Positions 22,955 through 34,009 of a stretch of DNA of 64,000 bases are shown here, in pieces. The stretch's first letter is position 1. Each line of letters begins with the position of its first letter. The position numbers and the translations under genes were made by a program. The DNA is from Hypholoma sublateritium FD-334 SS-4 (taxonomy: Eukaryota; Basidiomycota; Agaricomycetes; Agaricales; Strophariaceae): the NCBI GenBank assembly GCA_000827495.1, contig KN817676.1, positions 1 to 64,000 of the forward strand, read 5' to 3'. Under the pieces are notes generated by a model, which worked only from the letters and a program-made list of their open reading frames with translations, did not search any database and had not been told where the DNA came from.

Positions 22955-24223
22955 ATACAAGATGGTTGATAGTTCAACAATCTTTGGTGTGTCGAGCATA
23001 TTCGATTTCATTCATTGGGGATTCCTTGGACACTGTGCTGGCAACATGTTCCGTAATATAAGTATTCATTATACCATACACTCGTAGTGCCATGTTTAGC
23101 GCAATTTTTTTGTGGAGACGCTGTAGGGTAATGGTAATCATTAGCTTGTGTGTCGCGCTATTCTTTTTTGCTGCGGGGCCGTCCAGCGGATGATCTCGGC
23201 CCGGGCCACCTTCTTTTCTTCTTACTCCGACAAGCAGTTACATCCCTACCTTACCGAGAATGCTGTCGTTCCTCCTTGAAAGTCCCTGGAATTGCCTTTT
23301 GAATGCTGAGGATACCTACGAGTCTGCGATAAGCTACTTTGCTCCAGACTTACACGCCAAACCTGGTTCAGAGGAACGACGCATCTTGTTCAATTTGGGC
23401 GCAAACTTGAACCCGGGCTAGCTTGCATATCGATTCCCTGTTCAGAGCATACTACACGAGTGCGGACAAGTATACTCGTGAGTATTTGACTGCAACTTCA
23501 ATTAAAGTATATGTACCCCGACGCCAAATTTTATCGGAACCTAGTTGTCTAGACAATCTGGAAGGCACATTGCCCAAACCTTTCCAACTGCATATCACAT
23601 AGCGCCATTGGGCCATGTCTCTCCTCGGTATGTGGCCACGCTGCTTCCTGTTTCAAAGGCTCTATTGACAAGTGATGGGTTCTCAAGACATAAATAAGTG
23701 AAATGGCAGGTCTTGGCCAGAAAATTCGCAGGAAGACGAGCTAGTTCCTTATAACAGATGATAGTCGATCTTTATATATATTCCAGCCATCACACGATAA
23801 GGGCAGATGACTACGTGAATGTCTTTCCCGCTTGGAATAAAGTGAGTGGCAGACACACCTGCGCTCCTGGCCGCACGGTTTTGACAAATACGGTCTGCTA
23901 GTGTTTGATGTCATAAGCGTAAGCTCGAGACAGATTGCAGACAGCCTGAATGAGACGCGCAACTCGTCAAGGAAGAGCATTCACTGCGAACCTCATTGAT
24001 ACCAAACATCATTGACCTGACTGAGAATGGCAGGCTGGGACGATCAGAACATTGTCAGATGGTTCCACTCTGATTCGCACACTCACCGCGGGGGGCCTGA
24101 ATAGAAGCACAACTCCTGGTCAGAAGGTATCGGACCTCTTTGACCTCCTTTGGTTCAATGCCATAAGTACGCCAATGCCATCTCATAGACCTTCTTTCCC
24201 CGACATTATACACCTCAGCATAC
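22955..24223. other. Gene-poor stretch, possible decayed coding remnants
   Basis: About 1.3 kb with no intact gene. Around 23220-23280 the + strand reads SYSDKQLHPYLTENAVVPP then a stop, which loosely recalls the N-terminus of a GPI-transamidase GAA1-type protein, but nothing downstream continues it in frame. I treat it as unassigned. Confidence 0.25.
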
Positions 24224-26912
24224 ATGTCGACCGTAGAGGAAAACACTGTTTTCGATATCATATTTGCTGGAGGTGCGCAGACATCTGAATAGCTCTGACT
24301 CCTCCTGACCCAATGCTGCATAATCTAGGTGGCGCATCGGCCTGCATTACAGCTGGCCGCCTTGCGGCCGCAGATCCTAATCTGAAGATACTGGTGAAAC
24401 GGCTCTTAAGGTGTTTTTCCAAATGTACTCACTAATGTTCGCAGATAGTTGAAGCCGGCCCTCACACCCGTGAACATCACGATCATGTTCAGCCTGCGCG
24501 ATACTTCGCGAACTTGGGCCTACCTAAACAGACTTTCACATTCCACAAGGGCAATCCGAGCCCTGCACTTCTAGGTCGCTCTCCTATCGTTCCAGCAGGA
24601 CGAGCAGTTGGAGGAGGTTCTAGTATTAACTGTAAGCCTTCGTTTCCACCTGGCGGATAAGTAGTAACGAGTCTTGGCAGTTGTTGTTTACACTAGGGCA
24701 GCGGCTTCAGATTACGATGATTGGGAAACTGTTCATGGAAATAAAGGCTGGGGATCCACTGATATTATCCCTCTTTTGAAAAAGGTGTCCCTTACTGCGT
24801 CATATCTTCTATTGGTATTCAATACGAATGAGCTCACAGGCGGAAACTTACGAGCCTGGATCTACAAACGACACTCACGGAACTTCAGGCCCTATCCACA
24901 TTTCTTTCGCCCCGGATTTGCATAACCTTGCAGACGATTTTTTAGAGGTTGCTGCTGCGTTTGACAAGGAACGGTCTGTCACAGAAGATACAAATACATT
25001 CCATGACGTTGATAAATATGGGGTATGATAAGTCTTGCTATTCCAATAAGTTCTTCGTCGCTGAATTCTGTCCAACTGTAGCGCTGGGCCAGGTACTTCA
25101 CAGCTCACGATCTACATTTGTCCATTAACGTCGTCAATCGCAGATACATCAACGGCAAGACTGGTAGACGGTCAGACGCCGCTCATTACTATATCTACAA
25201 CCAAGAGGCGAATACCAACCTCACAGTGCTAACTCAGCATCGGGTTGTACGCGTCCTATTTGAGTATGGTGATCCTTTCAATATTGGAAACTGGCTTACC
25301 CCCGACTTCAGAGGTACCCGCGCCGTTGGGATTGAATATGTGGACGATCTGGTGGGCCGACCTGGTGGTGCACCTGAGATTAAGTCGGCACGAGCATCGC
25401 GACTCGTTGTCGTCTCTGCTGGTGCTTTTGGTTCACCTTCGATATTGGAGCGTTCCGGTATTGGAGCGGAATTGATTCTCAAAGAAAATAACGTCAAGCA
25501 GCTTGTACACCTTCCGGGAGTCGGAGAACACTACATGGGTAAAGTAATCAAATATTATGATGCGAATTTTTCTGAAAGGACATGCCTCTAGACCACAATT
25601 TGGTCTTCACTCCATTCATCGCCAGCGCTGGATCAGACTCCCTCGATGCGTTATTTAGAGGAACAGAAGAAGAGATATCCCGTAAAAAATCTTTTCCTTC
25701 GAGTTTACGCGCGAATTGATCATTTATACGACTTAGCCTATGAACAGCAATGGTTGAAGGACGGGCAAGGTCTAATGGCACACAAGTAAATGTCCTCCGA
25801 TAGATCTCCTCTGGGCCGACAATCTCATTCCATGTCTAGCGGACTTGACTGTGGTGTAAAATGGAGGCCAAATGCCAAGGAATTGGCCGAAATGTCCCCC
25901 GAGTTTGATCATAGATGGAAAACCTATTTCGCCGACGCCCCGGATAAACCGGTAATGATTCTGCTGCCATTCTCCGCGTGAGTTCTCTTCCTTTAGAATG
26001 GCCTATTCTAACCGATATATCTATATAGCTACGCCGGGGCAGATGTTAGCGTTCCACGAGGCAAATATTTCAGCATGGCATACTTCTCAGTTAGTTACAG
26101 GAGGTGGTCTCATTTGAATTATCTGACATAGTTTACTATGCCTAGGGATATCCCGCATCTGTTGGAAGAGTACATATCACTTCTGGATCGGATCCGTATG
26201 CCAAACTCAACTTTGATGCTGGATTCTTGGACGAGTAAGTCGATAATTGTTTTCACTGGTTCTGGGGACTTATTCTCTTATTCAAAGCCCCGCAGATGTA
26301 GTAATCTTGAGGTGGGCCTACAAGAAGTCCAGAGAGTTTGCTCGTCGGATGCAGACTTTCCGTGGCGATGTTGCTGTTGGCCATCCTCAGTTCAAACCAG
26401 GCAGCATTGCGGCCACCGATTCTGCAACCTCTCCAGTACCTCTCTCAGCACCTGATATTGTTTACACGAAAGCGGATAATGACGCTATCGATGAGTATCA
26501 TAGAAAGACAGGTGCGTCTGTGATCACTATTCTCATCCAAACACAATTCTGAAATTTATACAGTCGAGACAACATGGCATTCTGTGCGTATATCTCGATG
26601 CTACTCAGTGACATGTTCCCCTCACATTCCAGTGTCACTAAGGTCGGGACATGTGCTATGAAACCTAGAGACAAGGGAGGTGTGGTAGACGAACGATTGA
26701 ACGTGTACGGCGTGCAGGGTCTTAAAGTGGCAGGTACTCAAGTTGCGAGGCCTTTTTGCGCTACCCGATTTATTGATGAGGTCCCCATAGACTGCAGCAT
26801 AACTCCCGGGAACGTCGGTGCCAACACCTACAATACCGCCATAGCTATTGGCGAGAAAGCTGCCGTGATTATCGCCGAGGATCTAGGTATCAAGGGGGTC
26901 ACCCCAGCGTGA
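24224..26912 (+). CDS. GMC alcohol (methanol) oxidase, AA3_3 type
   Basis: Fifteen exons (24224-24272, 24329-24393, 24445-24631, 24681-24784, 24840-25022, 25082-25538, 25592-25681, 25737-25785, 25840-25977, 26029-26089, 26146-26234, 26288-26511, 26564-26583, 26643-26733, 26791-26912) give 642 residues, the usual AOX length. The FAD-binding N-terminus is FDIIFAGGGASACITAGRLA. The substrate-domain blocks SPALLGRSPIVPAGRAVGGG and YTRAASDYDDW-type YTRAAASDYDDWE follow, then VVVSAGAFGSPSILERSG, the catalytic His region TTWHSVGTCAMKPR, and ITPGNVGANTYNTA. The enzyme oxidises short primary alcohols to aldehydes with release of H2O2, which can feed lignin-degrading peroxidases or Fenton chemistry. 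There is no signal peptide. Two acceptors (26287 and 26642) were chosen over nearer AGs because only they keep the conserved frame. Confidence 0.87.
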
Positions 26913-27598
26913 CGAGCATGAATATTGCACGGATGGATTTGGTGTTCCACAAAATCTTGGAATTCGTACTCCGAGAACTCCAGGATATTCAAGGTCTGAA
27001 TCAGACTGCACATGCAAATCGCCAAGGCTCGACCGAGTTTCGCCATATGTGCCCTCGATTGAAATTGAAATATGTCCATATGTAGTTGATTGAATCCTCG
27101 AAATTGTCCGCCAGTCGTGCCCTTATAGTACTTAGGTGCCAGCCATGAGAGTCACCAGACACTATTAACATACTTGCCAATGTCCTCCGAACGCAACGCG
27201 CAGTGCATGACGCACATACGTGTTGCCAGTAAGTACATTAAGTAAAGTTTTGAGTCTGCCTGGGGGTGGGGGGTAGTAACTTTACTCAGGCAGGCTGGAA
27301 AATTGATGATCTATTCGAGTACGGACTAGAAGAAATCCAGACGTTGAAATCGGTCAGAATGAAGGTCATATTCTACTGTACCGAGTCGCACTGAAAGATA
27401 GTTTACTAGAAAGTGACGCGCCGCAAAGCACTGCCACTGAGCCAATCTTGCCGTGAGATCAAACGCGTTACGTCACGCGTTTCTGTCACGTTTGGTGTTG
27501 TGGCATTCTTTCGCGATTGTTACCAACACTTCACGACACTTTCGTCCTCTCCCACTCTCCTAGGCCCTATTACATTTAACTAGAGCTTTAACTCAGAA

Positions 27599-29233
27599 AT
27601 GTCGCTATGGGTGGACCAGGTCAGTTGCACAGTGAAGCGGTTCATCCAAACTCATGATTTTCGTCACAGTACCGACCGCGGACACTGGATGCTCTACAGT
27701 ACCACACAGGTCTCTCAGAGCGCCTTAAATCCTTGGTTTGTCGTGCATTCATGGGTAAGATGTCCGTATGCTCACGAGAAATGCAGGCTGCATCTGGAGA
27801 CTTCCCACACATGCTGTTCTATGGCCCGTCCGGTGCTGGGAAGAAAACGCGAATTAGTTGTACTCTAAGACAGCTATTCGGGCCTGGCGTTGAGAAGGTG
27901 GGTTAATATAGCTGCTATTAATATGGTACATGTTACTTATGTTACTATATTTCAGCTGAAAATCGACCAACGAATATTCTTATCCCCTTCAAAGCGAAAG
28001 TTGGAAATTAACATTGTGCAAAGCAACTACCATCTCGAGATCACCCCAAGGTCTCAACTTTTGCTCCAATCAACATGAATGTGACGATACTCACGATGGG
28101 GTCTTAGTGAAGCGGGAAATTACGATCGACTCGTCATCCAGGAACTGCTGAAAGAAATCGCGCAAACGCAACAGGTCGATCTCAGCGCAAAACAACGTTT
28201 TAAGGGTGAGAAGTTCGGCCTTGAAATTACTCCGTCAATAATTGACTGCGTCATAGTTGTCGTTATCAACGAGGCAGATTCACTATCTCGCGATGCACAA
28301 GCAGCGCTACGCAGGACTATGGAAAAATACATGTCGAACATGAGGATAATATTATGTGCTAACAGCACCAGTCGTCTGATCGCCCCAATAAAGAGTCGAT
28401 GTCTTTTGATGAGGGTCGCCGCACCGAATGAAGCAGAGGTACTCCAGTTTCTAGAGTTTTATCTGCGTATTGTCACTTAACTCAACGTCATAGATCTCCT
28501 CCGTCCTGCAATCTGTAGCTAGACGAGCGGGCTTTGATCTTCCCCCGAGTGCGGGAGACAAAATCGTGGAAGATTCAGGTGGAAATCTACGCAAAGCAAT
28601 TCTTACCTTGGAAGCCTTGAAAATGCAATCGTGAGTACACCCTATGCTTGTTTGCGCGCGACATCCGATTAACAATTCCCGTAGGCCAGATCTAACAGGG
28701 CCGCTGTCAATAGCTAAACCTGATTGGGAAGCATACTGCCAAAAGGTTGCCGATCTGATTATTGGCGAACAAACCCCCGCGCGAGTCATGGAAGTGCGAT
28801 CTAAGTTCTACGAACTACTGAGTCATTGTATACCACCCACCGTCATCCTCAAGGCAAGGCATCTTTTCTCAGTCTCAGTGATGTGGGACCAACGCTGACA
28901 TGCTGTTTGACAGACGGTGGCCGAGCGTGTCGTCGACAAGGTGGATGAAGCCCTGAAGGCCGACATCATGCACTGGGCTGCATTCTACGTGGGTTGCATC
29001 TCCGTCGACCTAATTTGTCTGCTGATACTCTATATTTCATATGTTTCTTTTTTCAAGGAGGTCCGCATGCGGACAGGGAACAAAAAGATCTATCATCTTG
29101 AAGCATGGGTGATCAAAGTGATGAGCCTGTATAAAGTAGGTCCAACCCATACAGATTTTGTCGCCCTCTTTCTGACTCAGTCTCCACCCTGAAGCATTTC
29201 TTCTTCAATATCGATATGTCCGAATTCGACTAA
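27599..29233 (+). CDS. Replication factor C small subunit (RFC3 / yeast Rfc5 type)
   Basis: Eleven exons (27599-27619, 27670-27735, 27787-27897, 27956-28050, 28108-28205, 28257-28438, 28494-28630, 28685-28853, 28914-28988, 29058-29135, 29195-29233) give 356 residues, close to yeast Rfc5. It starts MSLWVDQYRPRTLDALQYHT and has Walker A GPSGAGKKT, Walker B VVVINEAD, the arginine-finger motif KSRC and the C-terminal EVRMRTGNKKIYHLEAW. The subunit is part of the clamp loader that opens PCNA rings on DNA, and of alternative checkpoint loaders. The intron at 28854-28913 starts with GC (AAG|GCAAGG) rather than GT. The last intron was placed so that the end reads MSLYKHFFFNIDMSEFD; if it were retained the protein would end 19 codons later at 29192. 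Confidence 0.88.
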
Positions 29234-30316
29234 ATTATGCTTGTGGTTGCCGAATTCAGCGCTTAATGCATGTCTATGCAGGCGGTCCTCTTGGATCGCA
29301 GAAGGACACCGTGGACGGATGCTACTTGATATCTTCTGTGTTATTCGGCAAGTATATTATTGGGCCAAGTCTCGCAATGCGATTTGGATTTTAAAAAACG
29401 CTTTCCCTTTGGATTCATAGTAATTACATGCCCTTAATCAACATTCAAAGGGACTTTCTCTGGTGGAGGCGGGGTTTTTTCGGCTATTTCTGGTAACCTC
29501 ATGATCTGCCTCATTGTTCTAGGATACCGCCAGGATTGCATGACGCCCGCCGGGGATTCGCTTATGGCCGCTGGTGCACCAGAACTGTAACAAATGGGCT
29601 CAGCAGACGGGGCCTGAAAGTGTGCACAGCAGCGTGCCTCTTTTCTTAGCAGTGATCGCAAAGGCTAATAATTGTACCTGGCCCCAAACCACATTCGATT
29701 TTCATGAGTACATACTCGAGCGGCGAGCCGGTTAAAGTTCTTTATCTCTGTCTAATCAGCTTTGATGCGGTAGGGCTGAGTACATTATTGGCACGCTACC
29801 GCATCGTGCTTATCGCCACTTTGTCGCGCCTGCCTCGCAAAATATAAGTGCTCTCACTGGCAATGCATGACCTTGCATGACATACTCTTTGTTAAGCCCT
29901 GAATCCTACTGGCAGTTGGCCACCCTTTGTAAGATCATTTTAAGCATATCGCAATTTGGTCGCAAAGCGAAGCCGTATGCGAACATGGAAAAAGACACCC
30001 CACAGTTTGACAATCTTGATGTCACCGACTGCATATGGCGAAACTATGTCCAGGATCTGGTAACTTCTTTGGAGTACATTCCCATTGAGTAACAGTAGAT
30101 AGCAAATATGGCACGGCAAGGTCTATGCTGTGGTCTATGCTGATACTTTGATTCATATCAAGGATCTTGGGCGATCTACAAGTGATTAGACGATAGGTGT
30201 TATTTGCGGGCAGAAATCGCGTGTTAGATTGATGTCGGATGGCAAGGGCATACCACTTCAAAAAGGCTTTCAATGGACGGGCGTCCGAGCCCTAGTTTTG
30301 AATTAGAAACTATCCA
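29234..30316. other. Intergenic region between convergent RFC and HD-domain genes
   Basis: A minus-strand ORF at 29661-29434 (MRSLLRKEARCCAHFQAPSA..., ending PPPPEKVPLNVD; 75 residues) is Arg/Ser/Ala-rich at its start and could be a tiny mitochondrial protein, but it has no recognised family. Nothing else supportable. Confidence 0.3.
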
Positions 30317-31475
30317 TCAAGGTCTTCCATTATACTCTTCGTCGATTGACGCCAGGAAGTTGACTAACTGCGGTGAAGAATCACCAGTAGAAACAAAAGA
30401 AAACAGGCGTCCATAGGGAATGTGCAGGTTGTACAATTAGGACGCCGTTGAAAAAGCGCGGACAATGAACTGTGATATCGGCGACTTACCACTTTGTGTC
30501 GTTTGTCCCCCATTTCCTTCCCTGGCGCGGTCTTAAGGCGCTGGTGAATGTGCAGGAGCTTGTCATGGAAGTGCTGGATGGCCGTCTCGCTCTGTTCGGG
30601 ATCGTCGGTGGGCGTGTGTAAGGGTCTTCAGAACCGCGATAATAACAGATGATCCAGTTCCAAAGGATGGGCGCATATGAATGTGAACATGAGTAGGGAC
30701 ACCAAGAATTTATAGGAACCGAAGAACCGAGGGAAGCGCAGTAAATGCTTTTTCGGTGTACATACCTATTCGTTACTGTGCTATAAGCAGCGCACCGCAT
30801 GATTCCTGCGATGTCAGAGAGAAAAGGGTCGGAACCGTCAATATGCATAGATTTTGATCAGATATAGACGAACCGAATGCGCCAATGGCGTCGAGCCTGT
30901 CGGCGTCTTGCACGCAGTGTAACTCTACGCAGTTGTCGTGCCAGTCAGTCCAGGTGCCATTTCCCCTGCGTTTTTTTTCCGTGCTCCAGGAGACGTTGTC
31001 TATAATTTGAGCGATGGCCTTGGCACGGCCATCTTTCAAAAGATCCACACCATGGGACTTTTCCATCAACGTGAAGAAAGGCAGAAAGAACCCGTATGGA
31101 TCGGACGCTTGCTCTGCAGAAACATACTTCTTGTCCAGAACATCGTGGAGCAGAGCAGCTGGACACCAAAACGAGTACAGTTAAGCCCGAGCATCGCAGA
31201 GGTGCATGCAAATCGCCGACCTAATTCAACGGTCAGAAGATCTGGGGTGGGGGAGATGTTTCGCGCCAATGTCAGAGCGGTTCGGCGAACACGCTGCACT
31301 GTTGGGTTCGAAATACGTGAGCACGCCGTGTGTGGCGTTAGTATTTATTTTTTAGGGACAGAAAGCCTCACTCACCGTGATATCGATCGTGCGAGGGGTC
31401 ATACTTTGCCATTGTTTCCAGCATCACCTTTTCTGCTTCCTCGATGACGGCCTTCTCTTGAGCTGTCGGGTACAT
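30317..31475 (-). CDS. HD-domain metal-dependent phosphohydrolase
   Basis: Exons run leftward from the ATG at 31475. The first encodes MYPTAQEKAVIEEAEKVMLE and reaches YDPSHDRYH. The next blocks are VQRVRRTALTLARNI, AALLHDVLDKKY (HD pair), GFFLPFFTLMEKSHG, IIDNVSWSTEKK, VQDADRLDAIGAFG (distal Asp) and GIMRCAAYSTVTNR. After a longer intron (about 130 bp) come HFHDKLLHIHQRLKTAPGKE and the final exon LVNFLASIDEEYNGRP with stop at 30317. The H...HD...D metal ligands of the HD superfamily are all present, similar to bacterial YedJ/YpgQ-like nucleotide phosphohydrolases. The substrate is unknown. The exact donor before the last exon (GTG|GTAAGT or AAA|GTGGTAAG) is ambiguous. Confidence 0.78.
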
Positions 31476-32445
31476 CTTCGACTTAGAAGCAGTGCCCTGT
31501 CTGATCGTCTATCTGTCAAATGGAATGTACGATAAGCAACACGTTTGAACACTTGAATTAAATTAGAAAAGTTCGGCGTCGGTAAATATATTTAGGTGAC
31601 TTAGGGAGAATTGGGGCGCCTCGTTTTGGAGACGGAATTCGAGCATCTTCGATATGGTGGTACTTACATGGAGTATGGCTTTGGGAGATTCCCAGGCGGA
31701 CAAGTTGGCCACAACTTGAAGGAGAATGAGAAAGTCGTGTGGCCGCGGCAATCTGAGGTTGAATGTGCTTCAACTCCGATTGCATCACCGATGTCGGCAA
31801 ACCAGACAGCCGTCGGCAACTCTGGGCGTTTCATGATCGGCGCTTGCCACGACATGTTGGAGGGCGCTTCGTGGCAAGGGCGCTAATTCCATAAGTCCGG
31901 CTTGTGATACCCTGCATTTGCTCTATGTAGTATTCCTCTGCGGCAATTTCCTCAATTTCAGAATTGTACTATAATCAATCTTGAATCACTAGGCTCTCAG
32001 AGTCAAATCACCCTCAAACTTCCCGCCTCGGACGAATATTCGGTTATTGCGAAACGACGTACAACGGCGTCGCTGATCATACCTTACGCTAAAGCGCGTT
32101 AATATTATCTAATATCGAAGATATCAAGATCATACTAGTGTCTGAACCACTGATGGGTAGTACATAGCGATTTGATTTACGAAGAGACACTACAACTGTG
32201 GAAAATGGATATCCATTCCGGTCTATTATAGAGCTGGGAGAGCCGCTAAGTATGTGTCAACACCGCGAACAATCAGAATGACTTGTCAAGGGGTAAAACA
32301 TCGGATCACGTCAGGGATGTGCGTTGAAAATATGCATGGCCGGGCCATGGCCATGGTTTGACCATTTTCCTCGATTCCGACCACCAGTCATGCCTACAAC
32401 TCATCGTTGACCCCGATCCTCCAGTTCTACAGCTCATCCTCTCAA
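31476..32445. other. Intergenic region with possible small minus-strand gene
   Basis: Overlapping minus-strand frames between 31886 and 31558 contain protein-like text (MSWQAPIMKRPELPTAVWF, then DFLILLQVVANLSAWESPKA, then a stop at 31563). They may be exons of a small uncharacterised protein, but I cannot fix the splicing or a family. The rest (31960-32445) holds only the putative promoter of the cupredoxin-like gene. Confidence 0.25.
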
Positions 32446-33207
32446 ATGGTCCCTTCCATCATTTTTTCGATGACACTCCTTTTCACTTTGACGAATACGG
32501 CCAAGCGCGATGTCCACGTCGGCGAGCTCGACGGGATATTAACATTTGATCCATGGTTTATCCACGCACACACGACCGACGTCGTGAGCTTTATCTTGTG
32601 AGAAGATGCCTATCCCATCATTCCAACCGCCAACTAACATGGATGCCGCAGCGACACCCCCAGTGCGAACAGGAGCGTCGTTCAGTCGTCTTTTCGCGCC
32701 CTGCACCCCCCTCGCGCATGGAGTATCAAGTGGAGTGTGAGTACAGAGTGTCCGCCTCCGTCGCGCGGCTGGTGCGTATCCGGCTGTTGGGACTGATTAC
32801 TCCACATGCGCAGAGTGTATGTCCCCGCTGGGGCGCCAGAGGCATCTCTCCCAACGTTTTCTTATGCGGTCAGCAGCGCAAACCCCGTGTGGTTCTTCTG
32901 CGAGCCGCAAGACGTCTGCCGGAAGGGCGTGGTGTTTGCGATCAACCCTCCGGGGGACGAGGCCTATTATCTCTTCAGGTCACAGGCGGCGAATGCGTCT
33001 GCCGGTCTTTCGAGCGCTGAAAGCACTGTTTCCGTGTCCTTCAGTATACCGGGCGCGAGAAGTACTACTGGTGCCACAACTCCTTCTGTGAGTGTGGCCG
33101 CTGATAGCTCGTCCATTGTGAAGGTAAATAGCCGTGGGTTTGGCGCTTCTGCTCGCCTTTCGGTGCTATTTGTTTTGAATGTTGCCGCTCTGTACCATGC
33201 GTTGTAA
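32446..33207 (+). pseudogene. Secreted, GPI-anchored cupredoxin-like protein with a frameshift
   Basis: Start MVPSIIFSMTLLFTLTNTA (signal peptide), then cupredoxin strands VHVGELDGILTFDPWFIHAH and VVSFIF, and, after an intron ending at 32650, DTPSANRSVVQSSF. Immediately after QSSF (about 32690) the frame shifts by one base: the expected APCTPLAHGVSSGV is in another frame. The last exon (from about 32815) continues VYVPAGAPEASLPTFSY, PVWFFCEPQDVC, GVVFAINPP, a Ser/Thr/Ala-rich stretch and a hydrophobic tail typical of GPI anchoring, stopping at 33207. In related fungal proteins the blue-copper-type loop has C...H-C...G-M. Here the His is Val and the Met is Val, so copper binding is probably lost. 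The shift may be a real lesion or a one-base sequencing error in a C/G-rich run. Confidence 0.65.
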
Positions 33208-34009
33208 ACCACTTTCTTTTTGTCCTTGAAATCAATCAAGTAAGTGTTGTCCTTTTCCTAATCTTTCCTCATCAGTTAGATGACCTGAGATCCCTCTTGC
33301 ATTTGGCCTTAGAATAGCCTCAAAAATGAAATTACAGCCGCGGATAGTGTACTGCGCCTTATGGACATCATATTGCAATTATTTGTATGTAGGAGTCGTT
33401 GACGGGCCCGGATTTTCAGGTGTATACGTACTACGAAGGCCGGGGAGGCGCCACGCTTAGTACTCATAGACTGAAGAACCAGCTACATAACAAACACGTC
33501 TTCGTCCTCGACATGCCCAGGATAAGCCTGGAAGCTGGCACGGCCCACGAGCGCTTAATATCAATTCGAAGCTGATCCCCATTTCAATTGACCAGTTCTC
33601 CTCACGATGATAGAGTGATATCTCAGTCCACGGGAGGCCGCCCTTCCTGATCCAATTGAGATAGGCAATTCGGTCTGCACATACAAGAATGTACGTGTAA
33701 AACGCGTCGAGGGGATCTGGGAAAAAACCAGACGATTTGAGGATGTTTCAAAGATAAGTGGCGAAGAACGGCGCCCAAAATTTGCTCCACGAACGTGCAT
33801 GCCCCGGTGACTGGTAAGTGGCAAATATCCTTTGAAATATTTTGGTCTGGGCAGTTGACGCGTTCATTGCAGGCGCGGTCATTCGCCGTGCCTTGGCCGC
33901 GCCGACCGCCGATGGACGGGACGGAAACGGAAGTAATTTGCCACGAGGCGGCTGCCAGGCCGGCCGCGTCCAGCGGGGCAGCGCCGCGGTCATCCTGCTC
34001 GTCCTACTG
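33208..34009. other. Intergenic region upstream of the zinc transporter
   Basis: About 800 bp. Only ORFs that shadow one another; no supportable gene or RNA. The last ~130 bp is GC-rich and probably contains the transporter promoter. Confidence 0.35.

Noticed and set aside
23190..23480. Possible GAA1 (GPI transamidase) remnant
   Set aside because: The similarity is limited to about 15 residues recalled from memory, with an early stop and no continuation.
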